A DNA stretch of 64,000 nt from Neoakkermansia glycaniphila (GCF_001683795.1 NZ_LIGX01000001.1:62001-126000); one strand, 5' to 3'; positions 53,965-61,293 are shown, numbered from the stretch's first letter. The notes: generated by a model from the sequence alone, not told the origin. Program-made: numbers and translations.

Positions 53965-55578
53965 TTAAAACGGGCGGTTGAGTAATGCGGCGTTGTTGGG
54001 GAGGGAGGCATCCCACGGGTTCAGCATGTCCGGCCGGGCAAGTTCGATCGGTTCCGGCAGCATGTCGCAGGAGGGGCGGATGTGGCCCCAGTAGGCGAGT
54101 TTGGTGGAGTCGAAGGTGTCGGCGTGGTAGCCTTCCTTGGAGATTTCGGCTTCGAAGCGGGCGCCGTTGCGGATGACGAGGCGATGGTCTTCCGCGACCC
54201 ATTGGCCGGGAGGCAAGGCGATCGTGCCGTCTTCCAGAGCAGCGCAGTAGGCGGTGCCGAGGGCCGTTTTGGCATCCGAGTCCATGCCCTGGTAGCGGAC
54301 TTTGTCGCCGCCTGCGATGCCGCGGACGTTGAGGTGGTGGCGCATGTCCCGTGCCAGCAGGTTGGAGTAGAATTTTTCATTGGACGAGTCGACCCACAGG
54401 CCGCTGATGTTGGCCCGCCCCAGCTGGTGCAGCACATGGCGTATGGCCGCCTGCATGGTGTAGTAGTCTCCCGTTTTCCAGCGGACGATGAGGCGGGCAT
54501 GGCAGATGCCGTCCGTTTTCTGCAGGACGGTGAGGGCCGAGGGGTTGGACTTTTTGTTGGTGGTGCTGGCGACGTCCTGCCCCATGGTGCAGGGGTCGGC
54601 GGTCAGGGTGTCCGCCCATGCCGTGCCGATCAGGGAGGCGATGTTGTTGGCGGTGACGTCCTGTCCGGCCAGGTCGATGGCGGTGCATGTGCCGCTTCCT
54701 TTTTCCTGGGCACGGTCGAGCCATGCGCGTTTGACGGCGGATTCGCCACTGGGCAGGAAGGACAACAGATAGTTGCGATCCGCCGATTGTTTGTCCAGGG
54801 AATGCGCCCGGTAGGTGTCATAGTCCACGGCTTCCCCGGTTTGCGGATCGTAGAGGGGTACTCCTGCCAGAGCGGCATCGTATGCGTCCACCCGGTGCAC
54901 GGGGTAGCCCGTTTCCGTCTTGTAGAAATTGCCTTCCGGGTTCGGTGTGAACTTGCGTGTTCCCGGATTCAACACGTCGTACATGTAGTGTTTTTCCTCT
55001 TTAGATGGAGTGGTAAACATCCACATCATGAATTCGGGGTTGCTGGCGATGATGGGTTCGACGGCATCCAGTACTTCGAGGCAATGGGGCCAAAAGCCGA
55101 CTTCGTCACCGAATACGTCTCCGGTCCAGCTTCGTGCCGTTGCCGGATTTGGCGGTAATATCAATGTTCGGCTATAGCGGGTGCGGCTGTGATAGATGCG
55201 TATTTGGGCCGAATTCTTTTGCATGATTTCTGCCAGATCGGATACATCCAGCAGTTGGTGTGTTTTCCTGTCCACCACGTTTCCTCCCAGCCTCACGTTC
55301 AGGGTGTTTTCTGCATCGTGTATTTTCTGCAGGGCGTCATGCCAGATGGTTGCTTCCTTCTCCAGCAATTCTTTTCCTACATTCAGAGATGCCGAGATGA
55401 AGAAGCAGGAGCGGCCTGCTTTGGATAACATCCGGTCGAGAGCCTTGGCTGCAATCGTATAGGATTTCCCGCCTTGGCGTCTCCACAAAAAGAAGGCAAT
55501 GCGCATCCGCAACGCGAACGCTACTTGCTGGTAAGCCTTGAACTGGATCAGGGGTTTGACGGAAGGGGCGGGTTTCAT
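53965..55578 (-). CDS. Mu gp28-like terminase large subunit
   Basis: This 537-residue packaging motor has Walker A WRRQGGKSYT near residues 32-41, the acidic Walker B region ARSWTGDVFGDEVGFW (Asp-Glu), and a C-terminal nuclease domain with Asp in WVDSSNEKF. It packages phage DNA by the headful mode into proheads. It overlaps the gp27-like gene by 4 bases and precedes the portal gene by 3. Confidence 0.93.
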   Translation of the reverse strand: MKPAPSVKPLIQFKAYQQVAFALRMRIAFFLWRRQGGKSYTIAAKALDRMLSKAGRSCFFISASLNVGKELLEKEATIWHDALQKIHDAENTLNVRLGGNVVDRKTHQLLDVSDLAEIMQKNSAQIRIYHSRTRYSRTLILPPNPATARSWTGDVFGDEVGFWPHCLEVLDAVEPIIASNPEFMMWMFTTPSKEEKHYMYDVLNPGTRKFTPNPEGNFYKTETGYPVHRVDAYDAALAGVPLYDPQTGEAVDYDTYRAHSLDKQSADRNYLLSFLPSGESAVKRAWLDRAQEKGSGTCTAIDLAGQDVTANNIASLIGTAWADTLTADPCTMGQDVASTTNKKSNPSALTVLQKTDGICHARLIVRWKTGDYYTMQAAIRHVLHQLGRANISGLWVDSSNEKFYSNLLARDMRHHLNVRGIAGGDKVRYQGMDSDAKTALGTAYCAALEDGTIALPPGQWVAEDHRLVIRNGARFEAEISKEGYHADTFDSTKLAYWGHIRPSCDMLPEPIELARPDMLNPWDASLPNNAALLNRPF

Positions 55579-56135
55579 GCTTCGGTGAAGGTGGGGGTGT
55601 AGGGCTTCGTTTCGCCGAAGAGGATCGGGCGGAGCATGGCGATTTTTTCCTCATGCGTGGCGGCGCCGTGCAGGATTTCCTGCACTTCCGGCGACATGGC
55701 TTTGGCCAGGACGGCTTCGGCGGCACGGATTTCAGCCAGTTCGACCTGTCGGCGCATGAGTCCGACGCGTTCCGAGTCGTTGACGAGTTTGACCAGCTGC
55801 ACCAGTGCCTTGGGATCGGTCGACGAGTCCAGGGCGAATTCGAAGGCCCGCTGTTTGACGCGGCACCGCATGGCTTCCGTCATGCCTTCGGTCGGGGCGG
55901 AGTTGATGGTGCGGGCGATGGCTGCCAGGGTGGCCAGGTCGTCCTGCCCCTGCGTGCGGTTGATGTATTGGTGGACGCTGTTCAGGGATAACCGGATGCC
56001 CTGTTCCGCGAGGTAGTCGCGTATGGCTCTGCCCGATGCGTTCGAGACGACCATGGCATCCACTTCCGCCCGGATGTCGGGAGGGAGGGAGCCGATGACG
56101 CTGTCCGATCGCAGTTTTTTTGGGGTGGCGGCCAT
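55575..56135 (-). CDS. gp27-like (DUF3486) terminase small subunit
   Basis: A 186-residue protein. It begins KLRSDSVIGSLPPDIRAEVDAMVVSNASGRAIRDYLAEQGI, with a helix-turn-helix for DNA binding, as in Mu gp27 relatives. The second half is a long helical part. It lies just upstream of gp28-like terminase, as in Mu. Confidence 0.85.
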   Translation of the reverse strand: MAATPKKLRSDSVIGSLPPDIRAEVDAMVVSNASGRAIRDYLAEQGIRLSLNSVHQYINRTQGQDDLATLAAIARTINSAPTEGMTEAMRCRVKQRAFEFALDSSTDPKALVQLVKLVNDSERVGLMRRQVELAEIRAAEAVLAKAMSPEVQEILHGAATHEEKIAMLRPILFGETKPYTPTFTEA

Positions 56136-56202
56136 GATTCAGATAAGAGGTATCAGGTAAGAGGTAATAATTTTTAACTATTCACTCTTCATTTTTCACT
56201 GT

Positions 56203-56466
56203 TCATATTTCCTGGGCGGCGACGCGTCCGGCGTCGGTGAGCGCCCATTTGTACCCGGCAAGTTCGTTCGGCGTGCCGGTGATGTAGCCGCGTACTTTCA
56301 GGGCGGCGACGGCTTCGTTGTAGGTTGCGTCCGGGATGCGCGTCGGCAGGGCGATGTCGACATGGGCGCGGAGGGTGGTGTCCGGCAGCAGGAGGGGTGC
56401 GGAGATGACGCGCAGGGTGCGCATGATGGCCAGTTTGACTTCGGCGAGTGTCTGTTCTTCGTTCAT
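56203..56466 (-). CDS. Small winged-helix-like phage protein
   Basis: The 87-residue protein has helices (LAEVKLAIMRTLRVI, YNEAVAALKVRGYI) and a closing GTPNELAGYKWALTDAGRVAAQEI that reads like a winged-helix unit. In Mu-like phages a comparable small gene precedes gp27. Its ATG overlaps the 21-residue gene (ATGA). Confidence 0.6.
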   Translation of the reverse strand: MNEEQTLAEVKLAIMRTLRVISAPLLLPDTTLRAHVDIALPTRIPDATYNEAVAALKVRGYITGTPNELAGYKWALTDAGRVAAQEI

Positions 56467-56528
56467 GATGCAGCGGGGTGTTTGCGGCCGTAGGCGGCCA
56501 GGATGATGATGAGGAGGAGCGGGATCAT
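56463..56528 (-). CDS. 21-residue single-helix membrane peptide of the lysis module
   Basis: Very short frame MIPLLLIIILAAYGRKHPAAS. The first 12 residues form a hydrophobic helix and the end is basic. It is locked in by ATGA overlaps at both ends, with the 137-residue gene and with the winged-helix gene, which argues for translation coupling. It could assist the holin. Confidence 0.5.
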   Translation of the reverse strand: MIPLLLIIILAAYGRKHPAAS

Positions 56529-56938
56529 TTTTTCGAGGCGGAGGCGATTTGCTGGAGGAGCTGGTGGAGTCCTTTCATTTCGCCGCGCATTTCCGCGACG
56601 GTTTCGGCGATGGGGTTGAGCCTGTCGAAGATTTGCCGGGTGACGGATTCGTGTTTTTCTTCCAGGCGGGTGACGCGGCCTTCCAGTTTCGCGTGTTCGT
56701 CGCGCGTGATGTATTCCGGGTGCTTGACGATGGGAAGCGGGGTGGGCGAGATGAGGGTGTCCGTTTTGAGGCGGGCGCGTTCTTCTTCGGCTCCTTTTTC
56801 CCGCGCGGTTTTGTTGACTTTCCATCCGGCAGCCCCCGCCGCGCCGAGGATGGCGACGATGAGGGCGGCGACGGTGGCGACGGAGATGTAGCCGTCGGGG
56901 GCCGCTTCGGCGAGGAGTAGTGGGAGAGAGGCGATCAT
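56525..56938 (-). CDS. Holin-like membrane protein with coiled coil
   Basis: The 137-residue product has an N-terminal hydrophobic part (MIASLPLLLAEAA), a membrane helix (VATVAALIVAILGAAGAAGW) and a long coiled coil (about 70-130; EGRVTRLEEKHESVTRQIFDRL). Position directly after the endolysin gene suggests holin or spanin-like function. Confidence 0.65.
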   Translation of the reverse strand: MIASLPLLLAEAAPDGYISVATVAALIVAILGAAGAAGWKVNKTAREKGAEEERARLKTDTLISPTPLPIVKHPEYITRDEHAKLEGRVTRLEEKHESVTRQIFDRLNPIAETVAEMRGEMKGLHQLLQQIASASKK

Positions 56939-56942
56939 GGCG

Positions 56943-57557
56943 TCAGGCGGCGATGGCTTTGACGGCTCCGGCGATGCCCTGGGCGATGGCGGCGCAGAGG
57001 GCGTCCGCGCGGTCCTGCAGGAGGCGGCATTCGCCCGGGTTGCTGCCGCCGAAGCAGGGTTCGATCATGATGGCGGCCATGCGGGTTTTCTGGAAGTAGC
57101 TGACGGCGCGGGAGCTGTCGGCACGTACGCCGGATGAGGCGATGATGGCTTCCGTGCGTTTGTCCGGGCAGACGTAGATGATGCCGCGGTCGCGCGTGCC
57201 GAGGCATTCGCAGATGGCGCGCTGCAGGTGCCGGGCGGCGGTTTCGCCGCGTGCGCTGTTGTACCAGCAGAGGGTTTCCGTGCCGTTGGATGCGGGTTCG
57301 AATGAGTTGAAATGGAGATCAACGGCGAGGATGGCATCCGTGGCGTTGCAGGCTGCGGCGGCGTGGCCGGGCGTCGTTCCGCCGCCGTTGACAAGGCGGT
57401 TGACGATGACGGCGGAGATGCCGTATTGCTGCTCCAGGATGCGTTTGATTTTCGGGGCGTGCTCCAGCCAGTACTGGTATTCCGACTGGCTGCCGTCCGC
57501 CATGACGGCTCCGCCGTCGCGGGGGCTGTGGCCGATGGATAAGGCGACTGTGTTCAT
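56943..57557 (-). CDS. Phage endolysin, N-acetylmuramoyl-L-alanine amidase (Amidase_3)
   Basis: This 204-residue enzyme has the AmiC-type fold without signal peptide. Ligand candidates are His10 (SIGHSPRDGG), Glu26 (QSEYQYW) and His82 (VDLHFNS), and the catalytic Glu lies in AAIMIEPCFGGSN. It would cut the peptide side chain from the glycan during lysis. It heads the late run with holin-like, small membrane and terminase genes downstream. Confidence 0.9.
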   Translation of the reverse strand: MNTVALSIGHSPRDGGAVMADGSQSEYQYWLEHAPKIKRILEQQYGISAVIVNRLVNGGGTTPGHAAAACNATDAILAVDLHFNSFEPASNGTETLCWYNSARGETAARHLQRAICECLGTRDRGIIYVCPDKRTEAIIASSGVRADSSRAVSYFQKTRMAAIMIEPCFGGSNPGECRLLQDRADALCAAIAQGIAGAVKAIAA

Positions 57558-57583
57558 GATCGTGTGTGGTGGATGAGGGTTTT

Positions 57584-57708
57584 AGCCACAGATGGGCGCA
57601 GATGGTTCACAGATTTCCGGGCACCCGAATCCGGCCGACTGCCGGTTTGATAAAGCAAAAGTATTGATCGACAAAATAAATCAGTGCCAATCCGTGGAAT
57701 CTGTGGCT
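57584..57708. repeat. CACAGAT hairpin element, copy 2
   Basis: AGCCACAGAT (57584-57593) pairs with ATCTGTGGCT (57699-57708); within it GAATCCGG/CCGG and AAATCAGTG matches continue the hairpin. It is 125 bases long, very near copy 1 in length and arrangement. Confidence 0.85.
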
Positions 57709-57758
57709 GAGTGTTTCATGGGATGTGTTTGTTTCCGGCGTGTTCGTGGCGGGGTGCC

Positions 57759-57784
57759 CGCCCTGCACGGTGGCAGGACGGGAC
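57759..57784. repeat. Intergenic hairpin (GTGCATG family)
   Basis: CCCGCCCTGC pairs with GCAGGACGGG apart from one mismatch, with the family core CACGGTG in the loop. Confidence 0.55.
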
Positions 57785-57964
57785 TTGGCAGCACGATGAT
57801 GGCGGCAAGGGCAGCCCGTGGCCGGGTATTCGGGTGTTCCGAGCAGGCCCATGCAGCGACGATACCTCACCCATTGAGCGACGGTGTGGGCGATCGTGCG
57901 GATCATGGACGGCCTGGACATGCACACAGCTTGCCACAGGTTTTTCAATCGACATGCTGCCGAT

Positions 57965-58018
57965 GCACAAAACGCACAAAACGCACAAAATACACGTTTT
58001 GCACAAAACGCACAAAAA
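57965..58018. repeat. Array of six 9-base repeats (GCACAAAAC)
   Basis: Units read GCACAAAAC, GCACAAAAC, GCACAAAAT, ACACGTTTT, GCACAAAAC, GCACAAAAA. The fourth is degenerate. The even 9-base period and position between two operons suggest binding sites for a phage regulator. Confidence 0.75.
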
Positions 58019-58040
58019 AACCGCACCATCGCGGTGCGGT
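58014..58040 (-). terminator. Terminator of the phage immunity operon
   Basis: ACCGCACC (58020-58027) pairs with GGTGCGGT (58033-58040), with seven A residues before it giving a T run on the minus strand. It ends the operon 37 bases after the excisionase-like stop. Confidence 0.93.
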
Positions 58041-58076
58041 CGGTTTTCAGCCTGTGGACAGAGAGGATGGCGCGGA

Positions 58077-58331
58077 TCAGATGTCCAGCAGCAGCTGGCT
58101 TACGGCGCGGCGTTCTTCCATGTCTTGCCGGGCCTTTTCAATCAATTGTTTGTCCAGATGTTCCACCTGCCTGCGGCTCAGGATGTATTTCCGGCCGCGG
58201 GGGCGCCTCCACCCCATCAGTACGCCGTCGCCGATCATGGACAATACCGTGTGGCGAGACTTGTAGCCCAGTATCTCCATGGCATCGTACACGCCGATAC
58301 GGTCTTCTACAGGGGGCAAGGTGTCGCTCAT
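58077..58331 (-). CDS. MerR/excisionase-like helix-turn-helix protein
   Basis: The 84-residue protein reads GVYDAMEILGYKSRHTVLSMIGDGVLMGWRRPRGRKYILSRRQVEHL, a winged helix of the HTH_17/excisionase type with the usual Arg-rich wing. It is last in the immunity operon, directly before a terminator and the iteron array, so it could regulate late genes. The ATG at 58331 gives the compact domain; the frame is open to 58379. Confidence 0.75.
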   Translation of the reverse strand: MSDTLPPVEDRIGVYDAMEILGYKSRHTVLSMIGDGVLMGWRRPRGRKYILSRRQVEHLDKQLIEKARQDMEERRAVSQLLLDI

Positions 58332-58419
58332 GCACTCATGATACCATACGTCACAAGCAAATTGTGCCATACGATACACAGTGAGGCGTTTGCATCATTA
58401 TCCCACGTTGTTTCGTAGG

Positions 58420-58695
58420 CTAGTTTTGCGGCTGGCATAACTTGCAGGGCACCGCTTCTGCGGGAGGATTGGCCGTGTAGTAACCATGGCCGATGCCGTA
58501 CCATTTGCAGCCGTCCACATGGATGCGTCCGGCAGCTTTCCACTTCGTGTTGACCCAGTAGCGCACGGCGGATTTCTTTTGCTCCGGCACCCGATCGGGC
58601 TTCGTCGCGAGATTGTACGCATCATGCGCCAGCCAGCCGATGGCTACGCAGCATAGATAGGCCACGATTTGCCATGTCCATAAGGAGGGTGTCAT
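58420..58695 (-). CDS. Small membrane-anchored phage protein with cysteine pairs
   Basis: A 91-residue protein: one hydrophobic helix (LWTWQIVAYLCCVAIGWLAHDAY) and a C-terminal part with KWYGIGHGYYT and CKLC. The ATG overlaps the lipoprotein stop (ATGA). Function unknown; perhaps exported tail in the periplasm. Confidence 0.65.
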   Translation of the reverse strand: MTPSLWTWQIVAYLCCVAIGWLAHDAYNLATKPDRVPEQKKSAVRYWVNTKWKAAGRIHVDGCKWYGIGHGYYTANPPAEAVPCKLCQPQN

Positions 58696-59228
58696 TTATT
58701 AATTTGATATTCCAAGTCTTCAAGATTCCTTTTCGATTCTTCCATCGCGTTTTTCATCGCTTCCTGATATGCCTCCTTGGTGATTTTTTGTTCTTCGTAT
58801 TCCTGATACAGTTTATTGTGCAGAGTCAGATATGATTTGGAACGTTCTTCGCTAATTCTATTTTTGAATCGATAAGCCCAAGTATGAGCTATTTCATCCC
58901 TCGCCTCTTTACCTTGGACTATTGCGAGTAATCCGTCTAATTTAAAATTTCTGATTTCTTCTTCAGTTTGGGCTGATCGTGCAGATGTTTCTTTGAATGC
59001 CTTCGCGGTGGCTATTTCACCTGCCTTGATTCTGTTTTTTTCGTTCTCTGCTGCTTGCCTTTCAGCTTGCCGTTGCCGCTGCTCTTCCTTCAAGCGTTCC
59101 TGATGTATTTCCCGTTCAAGCCGCGCTATCTGTTTTGCATTTTCTTCCAGCTGTTTATTGTACGGATTGTCTTCTTTACCACACGAAACGAGAAAACAGG
59201 AAATTAAACTGAAAGTTATAATTTTCAT
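58692..59228 (-). CDS. Phage-encoded lipoprotein with coiled coil (moron)
   Basis: The start at 59228 gives a lipoprotein signal (MKIITFSLISCFLVSC, lipobox LVSC, Cys16 or nearby). A K/E/R/Q-rich coiled coil follows (about 25-85), then a helical C-terminal domain (TWAYRFKNRISEERSKSYLTLHNKLYQEYEEQ). The gene is AT-rich compared with the structural genes. A surface lipoprotein encoded beside the repressor and probably expressed in the lysogen suggests superinfection exclusion or host-surface change. The longer frame starts at 59279. Confidence 0.65.
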   Translation of the reverse strand: MKIITFSLISCFLVSCGKEDNPYNKQLEENAKQIARLEREIHQERLKEEQRQRQAERQAAENEKNRIKAGEIATAKAFKETSARSAQTEEEIRNFKLDGLLAIVQGKEARDEIAHTWAYRFKNRISEERSKSYLTLHNKLYQEYEEQKITKEAYQEAMKNAMEESKRNLEDLEYQINK

Positions 59229-59281
59229 TCTCGCGATATGAATAGAGCTATACTTTTGATTTTTCATGATTCGATGCAAGA

Positions 59282-59923
59282 TTATTTTTTAGGATGTGTT
59301 TTATAAATATATATTTTATAAACATCTTGCATACGATCGATTTTTTTATCAGATGGCATGATAGCATCTTGGAAGATATGCAAAAAATCATTTTTGGATG
59401 ATGCAACAAATTCACTTTCTTCATCTGTTAAGGTTCGACAAAAAACGTTACTACTACCCAATGTCCACTCATCTGCATCAAGGTGTAATTTTTGATATAA
59501 CCATCCAACTGCCTTTTTTCTCCAAATCTGTGAAGTGATTCGTTTGCAAATTTTATGCAAATTATAATTTCTGCCCAAGTCTTCTCTGATTCCTCTCTGT
59601 CCGAATCCAGGGAACACAATATCTTCGTCAAACATTTCCATATATGATGCAAATAAATCTCTTACGAATTGTAATCTCATAATTCCCTGAAATGCCATAT
59701 CTGGACAGAACCGAGGAATGGATCCATCGTAAAAAACATGATCCCAAAATTGATGCATCGCACTATCCATTTTGTCTGATGAGATGAGCGATTTCATATT
59801 TGCAGTTTCTATTTCTTCATCATGCTTCAAGTGCATGCAATATATTATCGCTTCCACAAATCCGATCCATGTAAGATATAAACTTTTCGTATCAATATGC
59901 GATTCGTCATTTATCTGATTCAT
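59282..59923 (-). CDS. Unknown AT-rich gene in the phage immunity operon
   Basis: A 213-residue, mainly helical soluble protein (LYLTWIGFVEAIIYCMHLKHDEE, MRLQFVRDLFASYMEMFDEDIVFPGFG, CKRITSQIWRKKAVGWLYQKL). I recognise no family. It starts 19 bases after the repressor stop, and its base composition is clearly more AT-rich than the late genes, as for a recently gained cargo gene. It may be an exclusion or defence protein. Confidence 0.6.
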   Translation of the reverse strand: MNQINDESHIDTKSLYLTWIGFVEAIIYCMHLKHDEEIETANMKSLISSDKMDSAMHQFWDHVFYDGSIPRFCPDMAFQGIMRLQFVRDLFASYMEMFDEDIVFPGFGQRGIREDLGRNYNLHKICKRITSQIWRKKAVGWLYQKLHLDADEWTLGSSNVFCRTLTDEESEFVASSKNDFLHIFQDAIMPSDKKIDRMQDVYKIYIYKTHPKK

Positions 59924-59942
59924 ATATTTTCTTTTTGTTTAG

Positions 59943-60260
59943 TTATGATTCATCAATAAACGCCAAATCGGAAATCAAACGTTTTTTTAAGGCTTCCATT
60001 TTTCTTTGTAGTTTATTGTTTTCCATTTGAGAGATATCAGATTCTCCCATTTTTTCGGATACGCCCCATAACCAATCCATAGATACACCGAGTGCGGCAG
60101 ATAGACGAGCCAATTCATCGGCTCCAGGACTTCTTCGCCCCGATAAATAAGAAGATATGGTCGCTTGATTTACATTGCAAAGTTCTCCTAATGTTTTCTG
60201 TGTTAACTTCAAACGAATAGACATCACTTGTAAGCGAGAAATAAAAATGTCATTTGGCAT
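59943..60260 (-). CDS. XRE-family phage repressor
   Basis: The 105-residue protein has a classic HTH (residues about 10-66; LTQKTLGELCNVNQATISSYLSGRRSPGADELARLSAALGVSMDWLW) and a short C-terminal helix with basic end (RKMEALKKRLI). It is the likely lysogeny repressor acting on the palindrome at 60281-60292. It starts the leftward immunity operon. Confidence 0.85.
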   Translation of the reverse strand: MPNDIFISRLQVMSIRLKLTQKTLGELCNVNQATISSYLSGRRSPGADELARLSAALGVSMDWLWGVSEKMGESDISQMENNKLQRKMEALKKRLISDLAFIDES

Positions 60261-60269
60261 ATTTTATTA

Positions 60270-60298
60270 TTGATTTTTTCTGTCGTTCGACATATTAG
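60270..60298 (+). promoter_or_regulatory. Early promoter with operator in its spacer
   Basis: TTGATT (60270-60275), 17 bases, TATTAG (60293-60298). The spacer contains the palindrome TGTCGTTCGACA (60281-60292), a likely repressor or Ner site. Confidence 0.6.
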
Positions 60299-60310
60299 TA
60301 ATGACATGCG

Positions 60311-60327
60311 AAGCAACATAGTTGCTT
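60311..60327. promoter_or_regulatory. Second palindrome in the divergent control region
   Basis: AAGCAAC-ATA-GTTGCTT is a perfect inverted repeat just downstream of the early promoter, in the expected leader of the Ner-like gene. Confidence 0.55.
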
Positions 60328-60346
60328 TTACAAAAGGCAAGTTATC

Positions 60347-60562
60347 ATGAATACCGACACAAATCAATCACATTGCTATGATATGCGATGGCTCTACAGC
60401 CGCGGGTGGACTGCAGCTCAGGCCGCCGCTGCTACGGGATACCATAAATCGACGATCTGCAGGGTGCTCGCCGGGCGCAACCGAAGCCAGGTTGTGCTGC
60501 GGAAGCTGCTGTCTTTGCCTTTTCGCAAGAAGCTGGTGATTCGCCGAAAATCCAAAGCCTGA
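60347..60562 (+). CDS. Ner-like small HTH protein
   Basis: First gene of the rightward early operon; 71 residues. YSRGWTAAQAAAATGYHKSTICRVLAGRNRSQVVLRKLL forms an HTH, and the end is very basic (RKKLVIRRKSKA). The position across from the repressor resembles ner/cro. It would down-tune early transcription. Confidence 0.75.
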   Translation: MNTDTNQSHCYDMRWLYSRGWTAAQAAAATGYHKSTICRVLAGRNRSQVVLRKLLSLPFRKKLVIRRKSKA

Positions 60563-60570
60563 CTGACGCC

Positions 60571-60975
60571 ATGATAGCCCTTGGAACCATGAGATACGTG
60601 CCTGCGATGCCGCCCTCCAGCGGTATGGCTCCCGATGAGATGACGCTGTTCCTCGACCGGATGCGGGCCTCCGAACACCGCCGCCGCTACCGCCGGACAG
60701 GGATGACCTTTCGCGAGTGGTCGCGCCGGGATGAAGCCATGGCCGTGGTCAGGCTGCAGCCGGTGCATGCGCCGGTGCTGTGCCATATCGGAACGCTGCC
60801 GATCGACGATTGCTGGCTGTGGAGGGTTTCCGCCCCGCGCCGCCGAAGCCGCTTCCTGCAGGCAGCCGAGCGCATCGTGCTTCGCCTGCCGGTGATCGTG
60901 CTGCTGCCGCTCGCCTGGGGTGTGCTGTTCGGTATTCTGCTGCTGATCGGACAGGCCTTTCGCCTGATTTTTTAA
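60571..60975 (+). CDS. Phage membrane protein of unknown function
   Basis: The product (134 residues) has an Arg-rich, soluble part (DEMTLFLDRMRASEHRRRYRRTGMTFREW) and at the end a membrane helix (LPVIVLLPLAWGVLFGILLLIGQAF). No family recognised. It lies between the Ner-like gene and the sigma-4-like gene. Confidence 0.65.
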   Translation: MIALGTMRYVPAMPPSSGMAPDEMTLFLDRMRASEHRRRYRRTGMTFREWSRRDEAMAVVRLQPVHAPVLCHIGTLPIDDCWLWRVSAPRRRSRFLQAAERIVLRLPVIVLLPLAWGVLFGILLLIGQAFRLIF

Positions 60976-60976
60976 C

Positions 60977-61255
60977 GTGGCACTTTTACCTTTCAAGATG
61001 GACCTGACGCCGACGGAACAAGCCCTGATGCTGGCTTTGCTGGATCTGGACGATTTCCGGGATGCCTGGGGAGTGTCCGACCGCCCGTCCCGGGAGGAGC
61101 TGGGCAGGGTGATGGGGATTTCCGCCGAGGCGGTGCGCCAGATCGAAGGGAAAGCCCTGCACAAGATGCGTCTCGCCCTGGTGCGCGACCCCCAATTGCT
61201 CCAGGAGCTGCAGCAGGTGATTGACCAGCTACGCCGGGCCGAGAGGCAGGGGTAG
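60977..61255 (+). CDS. Sigma-70 region 4-like DNA-binding protein
   Basis: The 92-residue protein contains only a region-4-like domain. The HTH at residues about 38-67 (SREELGRVMGISAEAVRQIEGKALHKMRLAL) closely follows the primary sigma factor pattern for -35 recognition. No region 2 or 3 is present. It could act as co-activator, as an anti-sigma competitor, or direct the polymerase to late promoters (a Mor/C substitute). The start is the GTG at 60977, or the ATG at 60998. Confidence 0.75.
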   Translation: MALLPFKMDLTPTEQALMLALLDLDDFRDAWGVSDRPSREELGRVMGISAEAVRQIEGKALHKMRLALVRDPQLLQELQQVIDQLRRAERQG

Positions 61256-61290
61256 AGCCACAGATTCCGCAGATGCGACACAGATTTTTT
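61256..61290 (+). repeat. Half copy of the CACAGAT element
   Basis: AGCCACAGATTCCGCAGATG and CACAGATTTTTT match the left arm of the two full elements; no right arm is found downstream. Confidence 0.6.
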
Positions 61291-61293
61291 TTG

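Larger units (their letters stand above)
57558..58076. other. Non-coding interval between immunity and lysis operons
   Basis: This 519-base stretch holds the second CACAGAT element (57584-57708), a GTGCATG-type hairpin (57759-57784), six 9-base iterons (57965-58018) and a terminator (58014-58040). A 140-codon frame on the minus strand (57607-58029) encodes repeats only and has no ribosome-binding site. The late promoter is expected here. Confidence 0.6.

Noticed and set aside
57965-58018. Possible CRISPR array
   Set aside because: Units are 9 bases without spacers and no cas gene is near.
57607-58029. 140-codon minus-strand frame with FCAFCA repeats
   Set aside because: The start region is just the iteron array and the rest runs through a hairpin element.
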